Shown here: one piece after another, positions 1 to 6,234 of the stretch
Numbering within the stretch: the first letter of the stretch is position 1
How the letters are laid out: each line of letters starts with the position of its first letter
Virus record (IMG/VR): IMGVR_UViG_3300020400_000014
Location: 1 to 37,336 of that record
DNA length: 37,336 bases
Origin: a virus
Direction: 5' to 3' (one strand)
Notes under the pieces: model-generated
The model's database searches: none
The model's input: only the letters and a program-made list of their open reading frames with translations
Told to the model about the DNA's origin: nothing
Program-made: the position numbers and the translations under genes

Positions 1-10
1 TTTCCTTTCT
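1..10 (-). promoter_or_regulatory. Shine-Dalgarno of a minus-strand gene that starts off the left edge
   Basis: Read on the minus strand, the first ten bases are AGAAAGGAAA, the same ribosome-binding pattern used before 2097, 4254 and 4694. It points out of the window, so a minus-strand start codon should lie within a few bases beyond position 1. The open minus-strand gene at the right edge (36887-37336) lacks exactly such a start. This is therefore probably its ribosome binding site, if the ends join. Confidence 0.5.
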
Positions 11-37
11 TTTTTTTTGTTTTTTCCTTATAGTCAA

Positions 38-66
38 ATTATACGATTTGTAGCCAATAAAAGCAA
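38..66 (-). promoter_or_regulatory. Minus-strand promoter, TATAAT -10
   Basis: On the minus strand a perfect -10 box TATAAT (43-38) follows a weak -35 TTGCTT (66-61) with a 17-base spacer. The predicted start lies near 30, about 20 bases before the Shine-Dalgarno at 10-1. It would drive the minus-strand gene crossing the edge. GACTATAAG (35-27) follows the -10 directly; the same 9-mer recurs in two other intergenic regions and may be an operator. Only the -10 is strong. Confidence 0.45.
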
Positions 67-120
67 GTACTATACAAACTATTATTTGGCAGTTTTCTGC
101 GGTCTATAGAGCTTATTTTT

Positions 121-148
121 TTGACAACTAGCATTTTGTTAATATTTT
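121..148 (+). promoter_or_regulatory. Possible plus-strand promoter for the recombination operon
   Basis: A perfect -35 TTGACA (121-126) is followed after 16 bases by TATTTT (143-148), a modest -10; a second AT box, TATAAA, lies at 151-156. It sits divergent from the minus-strand promoter at 38-66 and upstream of the small membrane genes and the 575 operon. The bases TTGACAA also belong to the recurring TTGTCAA motif, so repressor and polymerase sites may overlap here. Confidence 0.3.
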
Positions 149-307
149 ATTATAAATGTTGCGATTTTTGACTATTGTTATCACTATGACGAATCACAAA
201 TATTTTTTGAGTCTTTTGCAACATTACTCCAATACAACTACTCAATTGTGTTTGAGGTTCGTCTGCCTAATAACATTAGATTTAATTTCCTTTATTATAG
301 CAAGAGT

Positions 308-358
308 ACGAGTCCTGCATGGTCTAATGGATAAGGCAATTCACTGTGCAGGACTCGT
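308..358. repeat. Long perfect hairpin with tRNA D-arm-like loop
   Basis: ACGAGTCCTGCA (308-319) is perfectly complementary to 347-358. As RNA the stem extends inward to 323/343 with two G-U pairs, giving 16 pairs around a 19-base loop. Read as a tRNA fragment, 312-318 and 348-354 form a 7-bp acceptor-like stem, and 321-338 (GGTC, a loop with TAATGGATAA, then GGC) looks like a D arm. Anticodon and T arms and a CCA end are missing, so it is not a tRNA gene. The ATG at 327 lies in the loop. It could be a tRNA-derived attachment remnant, a structured RNA or a translational control element. Confidence 0.6.
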
Positions 359-458
359 CAAAAGATATTTCACATTGCTTGGTTGGGTTGTCATATCAGC
401 AATAATTTTAACAGTAACAACAATAGGGTTAATTATATGGGTAAATTTACTTGGTTAG
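327..458 (+). CDS. Possible 43-aa single-pass membrane protein
   Basis: From ATG 327 the frame encodes a short basic/polar N-terminus, then one long hydrophobic stretch (about residues 17-40), and stops at 458. No clear Shine-Dalgarno precedes it and the start codon lies in the loop of the 308-358 hairpin, which could hide it from ribosomes. It overlaps the next small gene by 22 bases in another frame. Function is unknown; tiny membrane proteins at this place could act on the host envelope or in lysis timing, but nothing shows this. Chance coding in AT-rich DNA is a real alternative. Confidence 0.3.
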   Translation: MDKAIHCAGLVKRYFTLLGWVVISAIILTVTTIGLIIWVNLLG

Positions 459-574
459 AAATAATTGAGATTACAATTAAGATGCTATTTTGCATTGCAA
501 TACTACCTGCTAGTTATTTCTTTTTGATTATGATGATTGAAATACAAAATGTCATGGTAGGTGCAATTGTATAA
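437..574 (+). CDS. Possible 45-aa membrane protein
   Basis: ATG 437 begins a 45-residue product with a short polar start (MGKFTWLE) and a hydrophobic core over roughly residues 12-33. It ends in TAA immediately before the ATG of the nuclease at 575, a zero-base junction typical of co-translated phage genes. The upstream in-frame ATG at 383 gives an asparagine-rich extension with no ribosome binding site and is less likely. Function unknown. Confidence 0.4.
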   Translation: MGKFTWLEIIEITIKMLFCIAILPASYFFLIMMIEIQNVMVGAIV

Positions 575-1561
575 ATGGAATCATTTGTAGAATTAAAATC
601 TAAAATAAATATTAATAGAGACAAAGAGCAAAAAAAAGTTGTTGACGCTCTCAATGCTAAAAAAAATTTTAAGGTTGGCGAGGAATGGTTAAAGCATGGC
701 ATTGAATGGCAATCAAACTCATCAGCAGGACTACCCAACTTTTTATATGGCTTTCAATATTTATTACACCCTGAATTAAAAAAATTTTTAATGCACTCAG
801 CTAATATAAAGATGGGTCAATGGATAGGTGAATTTGTAGAGCATTTATGGTTAAGCAAAATATCTATGAATGATGCCTTAGTATTTATAAAAGATATGGC
901 AAAAAGATATACACCAAATGAATTTGCAACTGCTGATAATGAAAAGATGGATAAGTTTATTGAGTATGTAGAAAAATATATTAATGAAATAATTTACCAT
1001 ATTAAAGAAGTAGCAGGTGATAACAAGGTAGTATTTGAACACCCAGTAAATTTATATTTACATGGATTAAATGTACCGATTACTGGTTGGTTAGATGTAG
1101 CAATATTCGATAAAGATGACGAAACAAAGTTGGTTGCTTGGATAGAAAACAAGACGAGTTACCCTAAACCTAAAGGGCATTATAAAAAAAATACAGGTAA
1201 CAATAAGGTTGGTGATAGACGATGGGAAAGTCCGAGTTTCCCCCTCACTCCATCAGTCCGTTACGAACCCCAAATGTCTATTTACTATAAGGCAACCAAC
1301 ATTTTAGGTCATCAGATACATTGCACCCCAAATGGTACACAACTGTTTAGACCTGAAGAACATGAGACACTACAAAAAGAACACTTAGAGGGTGTTTTAA
1401 AAGGTATCTATCAAAAATTAATGGTCAGGCAAAATCTTTTAAAACTTTGTAACGATGCAGAAACTTTTATGAGATTAAGTGAGCCTGATTTTAAATACTG
1501 GAAAATTCAAGACTGGAATCCTGAATACAAACAATTACTGAGAGGTGTATATGACTACTGA
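575..1561 (+). CDS. PD-(D/E)XK nuclease, RecB/Cas4 type (recombination exonuclease)
   Basis: This 328-aa protein has the signatures of the RecB-like PD-(D/E)XK nucleases: Asp174 in GWLDVAI, then Glu191-Asn-Lys193 (the E-x-K motif), then Gln233-x3-Tyr237 (the QxxxY motif). A GEFVEH stretch near 85-90 fits the N-terminal helix motif. Such enzymes degrade DNA ends with a bound divalent metal to expose single strands. The next gene is an Erf-type annealing protein whose start overlaps this stop, so the two probably form a lambda Exo/Beta-like pair acting in the cytoplasm on phage DNA. The residues are visible; the pairing and substrate are inferred from family and position. Confidence 0.75.
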   Translation: MESFVELKSKININRDKEQKKVVDALNAKKNFKVGEEWLKHGIEWQSNSSAGLPNFLYGFQYLLHPELKKFLMHSANIKMGQWIGEFVEHLWLSKISMNDALVFIKDMAKRYTPNEFATADNEKMDKFIEYVEKYINEIIYHIKEVAGDNKVVFEHPVNLYLHGLNVPITGWLDVAIFDKDDETKLVAWIENKTSYPKPKGHYKKNTGNNKVGDRRWESPSFPLTPSVRYEPQMSIYYKATNILGHQIHCTPNGTQLFRPEEHETLQKEHLEGVLKGIYQKLMVRQNLLKLCNDAETFMRLSEPDFKYWKIQDWNPEYKQLLRGVYDY

Positions 1562-2081
1562 AAAAAAACCAAAAACTAAAGCAGAGCCAAAAGTTGACAA
1601 CAAAATGTTGCTCAACTTTAAAATGTTACAAGCTCAAAGCGAAATTGAGGCAGAAAAAAGCAGAGTGGCAAACTATAATGCTTACGAGTATGACAAGCTG
1701 ATACCTAATATAATTAAGGTAACGAGCAGACTAAATTTAAGAATAAAGCCAACTTTTGATATGTCATTTAATGAGGGCAAACCAGTTATTAGTTGTAAGG
1801 TTGATGTCATAAATTTAGATGTTCTTATTACAAAGAAAACCAACGAAGGTGAGCAAACATTTTATGAGAGTGAGGTTCATGGCGTTTATACAGTTGTTGG
1901 TGATTTAAGTAGAAATCCAAAGATAGAGTGCGGTCAGCTTTATACTTATGCTTATAAAAATGCACTATTAAAAATATTTAATATTAATGAGGGTAATGTT
2001 GACCCTGATACTCAAACCATACAAAAGTTACAAAACAACAATGGTTTGAACATTAATGACAATGCAATTCCAAACTTATAA
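1551..2081 (+). CDS. Erf-type single-strand annealing recombinase
   Basis: The 176-aa product matches the Erf superfamily pattern. An N-terminal helix holds YDKLIPNI, a central strand region contains DVLITKK, and CGQLYTYAYKNALLKIF (about residues 130-146) corresponds to the family's conserved G-x3-TYA-x(2-3)-AL block. Erf proteins coat and anneal complementary single strands, for example to circularise or repair phage DNA. Start: ATG 1551 is preceded by AGAGG at 1541-1545. An upstream GTG at 1545 overlaps that ribosome binding site and is unlikely. The gene overlaps the nuclease stop by 11 bases, so the two are translated together. The lysine-rich head (residues 1-20) and loose tail look disordered. 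Confidence 0.75.
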   Translation: MTTEKKPKTKAEPKVDNKMLLNFKMLQAQSEIEAEKSRVANYNAYEYDKLIPNIIKVTSRLNLRIKPTFDMSFNEGKPVISCKVDVINLDVLITKKTNEGEQTFYESEVHGVYTVVGDLSRNPKIECGQLYTYAYKNALLKIFNINEGNVDPDTQTIQKLQNNNGLNINDNAIPNL

Positions 2082-2096
2082 AGAAAGGATTTTATC

Positions 2097-2402
2097 ATGA
2101 GCGATTGGGATAATATAAAACAAGGTCAGACTTTTAAGTTTGCAAAGAATGACCGCAAAGCACAAGCCTTAACTGAGGGTAAGGACAATGCTGATAAGTA
2201 CCCTGACTACACCACTATCTTTCAGGGCGAGCCAACAACTAATGTCAAGATGCCAATAGACTTATTAGAACACATGAAGAATGATGATGGTTGGTGTCAG
2301 ATGTCCATTAGGATAGATAGAGATACACAAGAGATAAGCCTGAATGTTAAAGGTAAGTATGTCTCTCAAAAGAAACAGAGTGAGGACAAGCCACCCTTTT
2401 AA
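2097..2402 (+). CDS. Small protein with SSB-like acidic C-terminal tip
   Basis: A 101-aa protein with a strong ribosome binding site (AAAGGA, 7 bases before ATG). It ends SEDKPPF, close to the acidic tip (DDDIPF-like) by which bacterial SSB proteins recruit partners. The middle part (about 45-90) is rich in predicted strands, compatible with a compact OB-like fold, but I cannot assign a family. Directly following nuclease and annealing genes, a phage single-strand binding protein is the natural guess. Its stop TAA overlaps the ATG of the next gene. An alternative is an unrelated modulator that mimics the SSB tail. Confidence 0.45.
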   Translation: MSDWDNIKQGQTFKFAKNDRKAQALTEGKDNADKYPDYTTIFQGEPTTNVKMPIDLLEHMKNDDGWCQMSIRIDRDTQEISLNVKGKYVSQKKQSEDKPPF

Positions 2403-2692
2403 TGATGTACGCATTAGACATATTAAATAAAGCAGGCAACCTTATTACTGGGGATAGAAAAGAGACTCATGGTGAGTTTGTTTTAAATCATCTCAACATT
2501 GCGAAACTATGGTCAGCTTATCTTGATATAGACATCACGCCTAATCATGTGCTGACCATGATGAGTCTGCTAAAAATAGCCAGAACAAAATCAGGTAAGT
2601 ATGACCCTGATAATAGCATTGATGCTATTGGCTATCTTGCATTAGATGGTCAACTAAGAAGTAAATTAAATGATGAGAAGACTAGGAAATGA
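2402..2692 (+). CDS. DUF6378-type phage protein
   Basis: The 96-aa sequence matches a widespread phage family (DUF6378) by its ordered landmarks. These are GDRKETHGEF near residue 17, IAKLWSAYL near 33, TPNHVLTMMSLLKIARTKS near 46, and a final DNSIDAIGYLAL near 69. The all-helical pattern with conserved His/Asp/Glu recalls small nucleotide-pyrophosphohydrolase-like folds, but no activity is established. ATGATG doublets at 2402/2405 leave the start ambiguous by one codon. The start overlaps the preceding stop (TAATG), so it is coupled to the recombination operon. Confidence 0.65.
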   Translation: MMYALDILNKAGNLITGDRKETHGEFVLNHLNIAKLWSAYLDIDITPNHVLTMMSLLKIARTKSGKYDPDNSIDAIGYLALDGQLRSKLNDEKTRK

Positions 2693-3036
2693 GATTGATG
2701 GGTCGTACTCAGAGGTTTGTTATTGATGATTACAGAGCATTTGCATTAATAGGATTTGAGGCAAATGAGACTGGTGTCATTGCCAGACACTTTAGGATAT
2801 TTTTGAAACCTTATGAGCAAAGGTTAGATAAAGAGATTAAATCTCATTGCATAAGTATTACTAGAAATTTAGAAGATGGTCATAGCTTTGATGATATAGC
2901 AGAGGACTTAACAAAAGAAAGCATTGTAGGTGCAGTTGTTCACTACATAAAAAGCAACTTAGTTGAAATAATTGCGAATGTTCAAACTGATAAAACAGTT
3001 AAGCTAAACACTGACCCATATAGGAAAATTAAATGA
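2689..3036 (+). CDS. Hypothetical protein in the recombination operon
   Basis: A 115-aa soluble protein, mostly helical in appearance, with no motif I recognise. Its ATGA overlaps the stop of the DUF6378 gene and its own end overlaps the next start, so it is firmly in the operon. An internal ATG at 2698 is an alternative start. The charged middle (about 40-75) and lack of cysteines or a signal peptide suggest a cytoplasmic role. No function is proposed. Confidence 0.6.
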   Translation: MRLMGRTQRFVIDDYRAFALIGFEANETGVIARHFRIFLKPYEQRLDKEIKSHCISITRNLEDGHSFDDIAEDLTKESIVGAVVHYIKSNLVEIIANVQTDKTVKLNTDPYRKIK

Positions 3037-3425
3037 TAATAGATAAAATTAAAATTTTTATAAAAAGTTTGTTTATAAGGCATGAGGTAATTGACCACCC
3101 AAAGCAAACTTTTACAGAAAATGAAAAAAGATTAAATAAAAAGTATTGGTACTTATATCCTCACTGGCGATTTGTTACTGACTTATTTTTTGATATGAAA
3201 CAGTATGATTCTGTTGATGCGAAGGAATTACATCAGGCATGGAAAGCTACTGGTGTTAATGGCAAAAGACAAAAAGTTTTTATATATAATGGATTCACAT
3301 GGACAAGAGTTGCAATAAAGACTTACAGTCGCAGTAGAAAATCATCAGCTTGGGAAGTATATTTTGAGTGTAAAGAAACTGGCGAGCAGATATATCAGTC
3401 AATGTCACCATATATGAGGTATTAG
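3033..3425 (+). CDS. Hypothetical basic, aromatic-rich protein
   Basis: A 130-aa protein rich in Lys/Arg, Tyr and Trp, including YWYLYPHWRF near residues 38-47 and a basic RSRKSS near 103. It begins with an amphipathic basic helix. Composition is compatible with nucleic-acid binding but no family is recognisable. Start overlaps the previous stop by 4 bases (ATGA); the next gene begins 3 bases after its stop. Confidence 0.6.
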   Translation: MIIDKIKIFIKSLFIRHEVIDHPKQTFTENEKRLNKKYWYLYPHWRFVTDLFFDMKQYDSVDAKELHQAWKATGVNGKRQKVFIYNGFTWTRVAIKTYSRSRKSSAWEVYFECKETGEQIYQSMSPYMRY

Positions 3426-3428
3426 AAT

Positions 3429-3713
3429 ATGACACATATAAGAAAAGGTTTTTCGTTAAAACCTGACGAATTTGCAAAATTGCAAAACACAATTAATAAA
3501 TGTAGAAAGTTAAGAAATGCACCTATTAAAAAAAAACAAGATGAGGCACTTGCTCTAATAGAGGATAGCAATTTAGACATTGATGTAAGAAAAAGACACT
3601 TGTTTACTGAAAAAGATATTTTATTTGAGTCTATGAAAATTTATTTAAAGCACTTAGAGGACAACGCAAGCACCATGCCTACCAAGAAATACGCTATGTA
3701 CGATGACAATTAA
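3429..3713 (+). CDS. Hypothetical charged helical protein
   Basis: A 94-aa highly charged protein, probably helical throughout, with a Lys run at about 34-37 and no cysteine pairs, membrane segment or known motif. It starts 3 bases after its neighbour and GAGG lies 10 bases upstream of ATG. Its last 11 bases overlap the start of the 54-aa zinc-binding protein in another frame. Function unknown. Confidence 0.55.
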   Translation: MTHIRKGFSLKPDEFAKLQNTINKCRKLRNAPIKKKQDEALALIEDSNLDIDVRKRHLFTEKDILFESMKIYLKHLEDNASTMPTKKYAMYDDN

Positions 3714-3867
3714 TGTAGAAAAAATATGTCTCAGGTGCAAAAAACCATTTACTGTCTATAGCAAACAACAACTACAAAAGAAATATTGCGGTGTAGGTAT
3801 TTGCGGTGATTCTGTTAGATGGAAAAAACACATAGCTAAACAAAAAAATAACTTGATAAATTTTTGA
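3703..3867 (+). CDS. 54-aa zinc-ribbon-like protein
   Basis: ATG 3703 opens a 54-residue frame that overlaps the upstream gene by 11 bases and ends at TGA 3867. It has two cysteine pairs, Cys9-x2-Cys12 (ICLRCKKPF) and Cys29-x4-Cys34 (KKYCGVGICGDS), in a basic Lys-rich frame. This is the classic plan of a small zinc ribbon/knuckle, likely binding nucleic acid or a protein partner. Its stop lies inside the left arm of the inverted repeat at 3861-3914. As last gene of the operon, next to control sites, it could be a small regulator. Confidence 0.55.
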   Translation: MTINVEKICLRCKKPFTVYSKQQLQKKYCGVGICGDSVRWKKHIAKQKNNLINF

Positions 3868-3914
3868 CTCCATGTCAAAAATTATATGGCTACTTGTCAA
3901 AACGGAGTCAAAAA
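3861..3914. repeat. 11-bp inverted repeat around a control site
   Basis: TTTTTGACTCC (3861-3871) and GGAGTCAAAAA (3904-3914) are perfect inverted copies separated by 32 bases. No T-run follows the right arm, so it is a poor intrinsic terminator in either direction. Both arms contain the TGACT/AGTCA half-site that recurs in the other control regions, and the right arm is part of the 19-bp repeat at 3894-3912. A dimeric repressor site, possibly looped, is the better guess. Confidence 0.5.
3894..3912 (+). repeat. 19-bp control repeat, copy A
   Basis: TTGTCAAAACGGAGTCAAA, differing at two positions from the identical copies at 4118-4136 and 31923-31941 (minus strand). It contains TTGTCAA and GAGTCAAA boxes. 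It reads in the direction of the downstream integrase operon, as the other copies do for their own units. Likely a protein binding site. Confidence 0.5.
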
Positions 3915-3964
3915 AAAATTTAGAGATGTTGAAAAATTACCGAAAAGAGCGAAAAACATTAACC

Positions 3965-4005
3965 TTTTGTAATCTTTTGCAACTCTTTTGAAACTCTATT
4001 ATAAA
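3965..4005 (+). promoter_or_regulatory. Promoter with three helically phased TTTTGNAA repeats
   Basis: TTTTGTAA (3965), TTTTGCAA (3975) and TTTTGAAA (3986) start 10 and 11 bases apart, one DNA turn each. The middle copy includes a -35 (TTGCAA, 3977-3982), followed after 17 bases by TATAAA (4000-4005). The predicted start near 4012 would transcribe 4254-6234, including integrase. Phased direct repeats over a -35 suggest an activator or cooperative repressor contacting one DNA face. Confidence 0.5.
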
Positions 4006-4117
4006 CTTAAACTATTGTTTTATTTATAATTTTTGGCGTTTTGTAGTCATTAGTGATATGCAAACGACTCAACAAAATACAGTAAAAACCTACCATTTTA
4101 GCCATTTTTTTCATGCT

Positions 4118-4136
4118 TTGTCAAAAAAGAGTCAAA
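4118..4136 (+). repeat. 19-bp control repeat, copy B
   Basis: TTGTCAAAAAAGAGTCAAA here is identical to the minus-strand copy at 31923-31941. More GTCAAA half-sites follow at once (AGTCAAAGTCAAAA, then CTGTCAAAAG). It lies about 100 bases downstream of the predicted transcription start and 118 bases before the 4254 start codon, so it would act on the transcript leader or as an operator in it. Confidence 0.6.
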
Positions 4137-4253
4137 GTCAAAATACTGTCAAAAGTTTAGTATTGCCACTATTGACTATCTGTAGCCAATACACTATATT
4201 AATAGTAGCCAATGACAATAAAGTTGTTGGCGGTAAAAAAAGGAAAAAAAAAT

Positions 4254-4670
4254 ATGAATGACATAATAAATCGAAATAGAAAATTAGTTGAATTTACTAA
4301 AGTTGATAATTTAGACGATGCTCTAAATTTACAAAAACAAATTAAAGGTCATCACGAGTACGAGGGCTATTGCAAAGATAACTACGATTTTGCAAGTAAA
4401 GAATATGGCTTTATGGTTTCTAACGATGGCGATATTTTCTATGTATATGACACTAATGAATCAACAAGAGGTCGTAAAACTTTTGGTGAAAAACTTTTAC
4501 ACAAAGTAAGTGCAACAAAATGTTTACACAATGGTTCTTTTTATTGGTGTGTTATTGATAAAACAGACAATAAAATTTGTTTTGCTGATGTTCCTTTAAA
4601 AAGAGACGATAATACTAGAAAAGCATCAGTAGGTTCAAACTTTATCTTAACAACAGAGAGGGTGGCGTAA
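4254..4670 (+). CDS. Hypothetical protein, first gene of the integrase operon
   Basis: A 138-aa soluble protein with no recognised family. Tyr/Phe-rich strands in the middle (about 48-70) and three cysteines in the second half (TKCLHNGSFYWCV near residues 97-109, then ICFAD). Start: ATG 4254 follows AAAGGAAA at ideal distance; the in-frame ATG at 4212 has no ribosome binding site. Its stop codon sits in the loop of a strong hairpin (4660-4677). Position ahead of integrase suggests a lysogeny or excision accessory role, but that is only context. Confidence 0.55.
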   Translation: MNDIINRNRKLVEFTKVDNLDDALNLQKQIKGHHEYEGYCKDNYDFASKEYGFMVSNDGDIFYVYDTNESTRGRKTFGEKLLHKVSATKCLHNGSFYWCVIDKTDNKICFADVPLKRDDNTRKASVGSNFILTTERVA

Positions 4671-4677
4671 GCCACCC
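4660..4677 (+). repeat. Intercistronic hairpin, GGGTGGC/GCCACCC
   Basis: A perfect 7-bp GC stem with a GTAA tetraloop (GNRA type) covers the stop codon of the 4254 gene (TAA 4668-4670). It is followed by a ribosome binding site, not a T-run, so it is not a normal terminator. It may stabilise mRNA, set translation ratios or attenuate transcription into integrase. Similar GGTGG/CCACC hairpins occur at 24897-24917 and 33682-33702. Confidence 0.6.
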
Positions 4678-4693
4678 CCAGAAAGGAAAAAAA

Positions 4694-4936
4694 ATGAAAA
4701 AAATAAAACTTAGTGAATTAAAAGGTACTGAAGAATATGACTACATTAAGCATCTTGAAGAAAGAATTGAAGATGCTGAGTGGGTAATTAATAAATTTAA
4801 AGAAACTGGTAAACACTTTCCATCTGGATTTACAAGCGATGGCAAACCACAAACTTGTGTTGATGTAGCAAAAAAACAACTTCAGACTTTACCAAAAACA
4901 CTTAAACAATACAAAGAAACTCTAGGGGTAGAATAA
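4694..4936 (+). CDS. Hypothetical 80-aa protein upstream of integrase
   Basis: A small, charged, helical protein with a possible coiled coil at about residues 14-40 and one cysteine near 55. AAAGGA precedes the ATG, and the stop TAA overlaps the integrase start (TAATG). This coupling and the small size are typical of excisionases (Xis/RDF), and a recombination directionality factor should exist somewhere. However, no winged-helix motif is clear, so this stays a guess. Confidence 0.5.
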   Translation: MKKIKLSELKGTEEYDYIKHLEERIEDAEWVINKFKETGKHFPSGFTSDGKPQTCVDVAKKQLQTLPKTLKQYKETLGVE

Positions 4937-6234
4937 TGCAAAAACATGATAAAGATTGGCAAACTCAATACTGTAATCTAGGTGGTGTTGTTAAGACTGC
5001 ACCTGATGGTAGATGGTTTGCAGAACATAGAAACATAAAGCAAAAGCGTGTTAGGTTTTATGTAAATTCAAAAGATAAATTAGTTAAGAGGTTGGCAAGT
5101 GTTGTCAATAACCATCTAAAAGGCATTGATATTATGTATAGTGATGAGCAAAATGCAACACTTACAAAAGCATTATTGATGCTTGAGACAAAAGTTAAAG
5201 AAGAAATATTTAGTGGTAGCAATATAAGATGCAATCCTAAAACACTGCAAAGAAAGCTAAATGATATTACTAAATTACTTAAATTTTTAGAATTGTCTGA
5301 AAGTTTGACTAATAAATATGTAAGAAATTATGATTGGACTGATGCTGACAATCTAGTGACTATAATAGATAAAGGTTGCGGTAAAGAATCGCCTCACACT
5401 AGGTCAAGATACTTTTCATTATGCCAAGATGCTTTTGACGATTGTATTTTAAAAGGTTTTGTTAGCAGTAATGTCAATGTTTTGACTGAGTACAGACAGG
5501 CTAAATCTAACAAAAAGTTTACTAGGTCATTTAACAAGCGTAAGCAGGACATCAAAGAGTTGATGAGGCGTTGGGATATATCAGATATGAAAAGGTTTAT
5601 TGACTCAATCAAAGACCCTGTAGAAAAGCGTATAGCAAGATTAATGGCATATACTGGTATGAGAGTAAGTGAGATTATGGCGTTGCGTAAGTCTGACTTA
5701 AAAATTAAGAGCAATGAGTCTAGTTATGTAGAAGTTGTTGGTCAGCTTGATAATCAAGGGAAATGGAAAAAAGGCACTAAGACTGATGCAGGTTTTCTTA
5801 GACAAGTTGATATTGGTCAAGGTTTAGCAACAGACCTAAAAGATTATATAGATAACTTTTTGTATAAATTTAAAGATAATGGTGAGTTAATTGGCTATGA
5901 TGATGGTGAGCCTGTATATGGTGGGGATTTGTTGTTTCCTTATGTACGCAATCATTATGCTGATGGTTACTCTTATATGACGCTTGTAAAGCGATTTAAG
6001 AAACATTTTAAGGGTGAGTTTACATTACCAGACCAATTAAAGTTTCATTTCTTTAGGCACTGGCTAATTACGATGTGGGCTAGACATGACATATACAATG
6101 TCAATCAAGCGGTATCTATGGTGGGTCATGAGACTATCCAAACTACTCAAAATATCTACACTAGCATATCAAACACTAGGCATTATGAGAAAATAGATAG
6201 TAAATACGATTGGATAGACAATAAGCTATTTTAA
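4936..6234 (+). CDS. int: Tyrosine-type site-specific integrase
   Basis: This 432-aa protein catalyses integration and excision of the prophage. The catalytic set of tyrosine recombinases is complete: Arg243 (TGMRVSE), a beta-hairpin Lys near 280-282 (KKGTKTDAG), His371-x2-Arg374 (HFFRHW), His398 (VGHE) and nucleophile Tyr408, ten residues later. An N-terminal arm-binding region (1-60) and a helical core-binding domain (about 65-190) precede the catalytic domain. Its start overlaps the previous stop. Its last 4 bases overlap the convergent minus-strand gene with no terminator between. Cognate attP cannot be set without the host site; the control region at 3868-4253 or the hairpin at 308-358 are candidates. 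Confidence 0.95.
   Translation: MQKHDKDWQTQYCNLGGVVKTAPDGRWFAEHRNIKQKRVRFYVNSKDKLVKRLASVVNNHLKGIDIMYSDEQNATLTKALLMLETKVKEEIFSGSNIRCNPKTLQRKLNDITKLLKFLELSESLTNKYVRNYDWTDADNLVTIIDKGCGKESPHTRSRYFSLCQDAFDDCILKGFVSSNVNVLTEYRQAKSNKKFTRSFNKRKQDIKELMRRWDISDMKRFIDSIKDPVEKRIARLMAYTGMRVSEIMALRKSDLKIKSNESSYVEVVGQLDNQGKWKKGTKTDAGFLRQVDIGQGLATDLKDYIDNFLYKFKDNGELIGYDDGEPVYGGDLLFPYVRNHYADGYSYMTLVKRFKKHFKGEFTLPDQLKFHFFRHWLITMWARHDIYNVNQAVSMVGHETIQTTQNIYTSISNTRHYEKIDSKYDWIDNKLF

Larger units (their letters stand above)
1..326. other. Left-end non-coding control region
   Basis: No convincing gene lies here. An open frame from 156 runs through it but has no ribosome binding site and includes a hairpin. The stretch holds two divergent promoter candidates and CTTATAGTC (27-35). 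It also has TAGTCAAA (31-38), TTTTTGACT near 165-173 and TCTTTTGCAAC (212-222), which recurs at 3973-3983. The mix looks like a divergent regulatory region between the minus-strand early genes and the plus-strand recombination operon. Confidence 0.45.
3868..4253. other. Repeat-rich control region before the integrase operon
   Basis: This 386-base stretch has no credible gene; a frame from 4058 lacks a ribosome binding site and consists of repeat sequence. In order it holds an inverted repeat (3861-3914), GGCTACTTGTCAA (3888-3900) shared with 32918-32930, and two copies of the 19-bp site (3894-3912, 4118-4136). It also holds three phased TTTTGNAA repeats with a promoter (3965-4005), and GTAGCCAAT twice (near 4182 and 4207). 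It is the best candidate in the window for an operator cluster, and attP could also lie here. Confidence 0.55.

Noticed and set aside
156-326. Open frame from 156 as the N-terminal part of a 100-aa protein
   Set aside because: No ribosome binding site, runs through promoter-like repeats and the hairpin; only the 327-458 part looks protein-like.
308-358. A true tRNA gene
   Set aside because: Only acceptor and D-arm-like parts exist; no anticodon arm, T arm or CCA end.
4058-4253. 67-aa frame in the control region
   Set aside because: No ribosome binding site and composed of GTCAAA repeats; the real gene starts at 4254.
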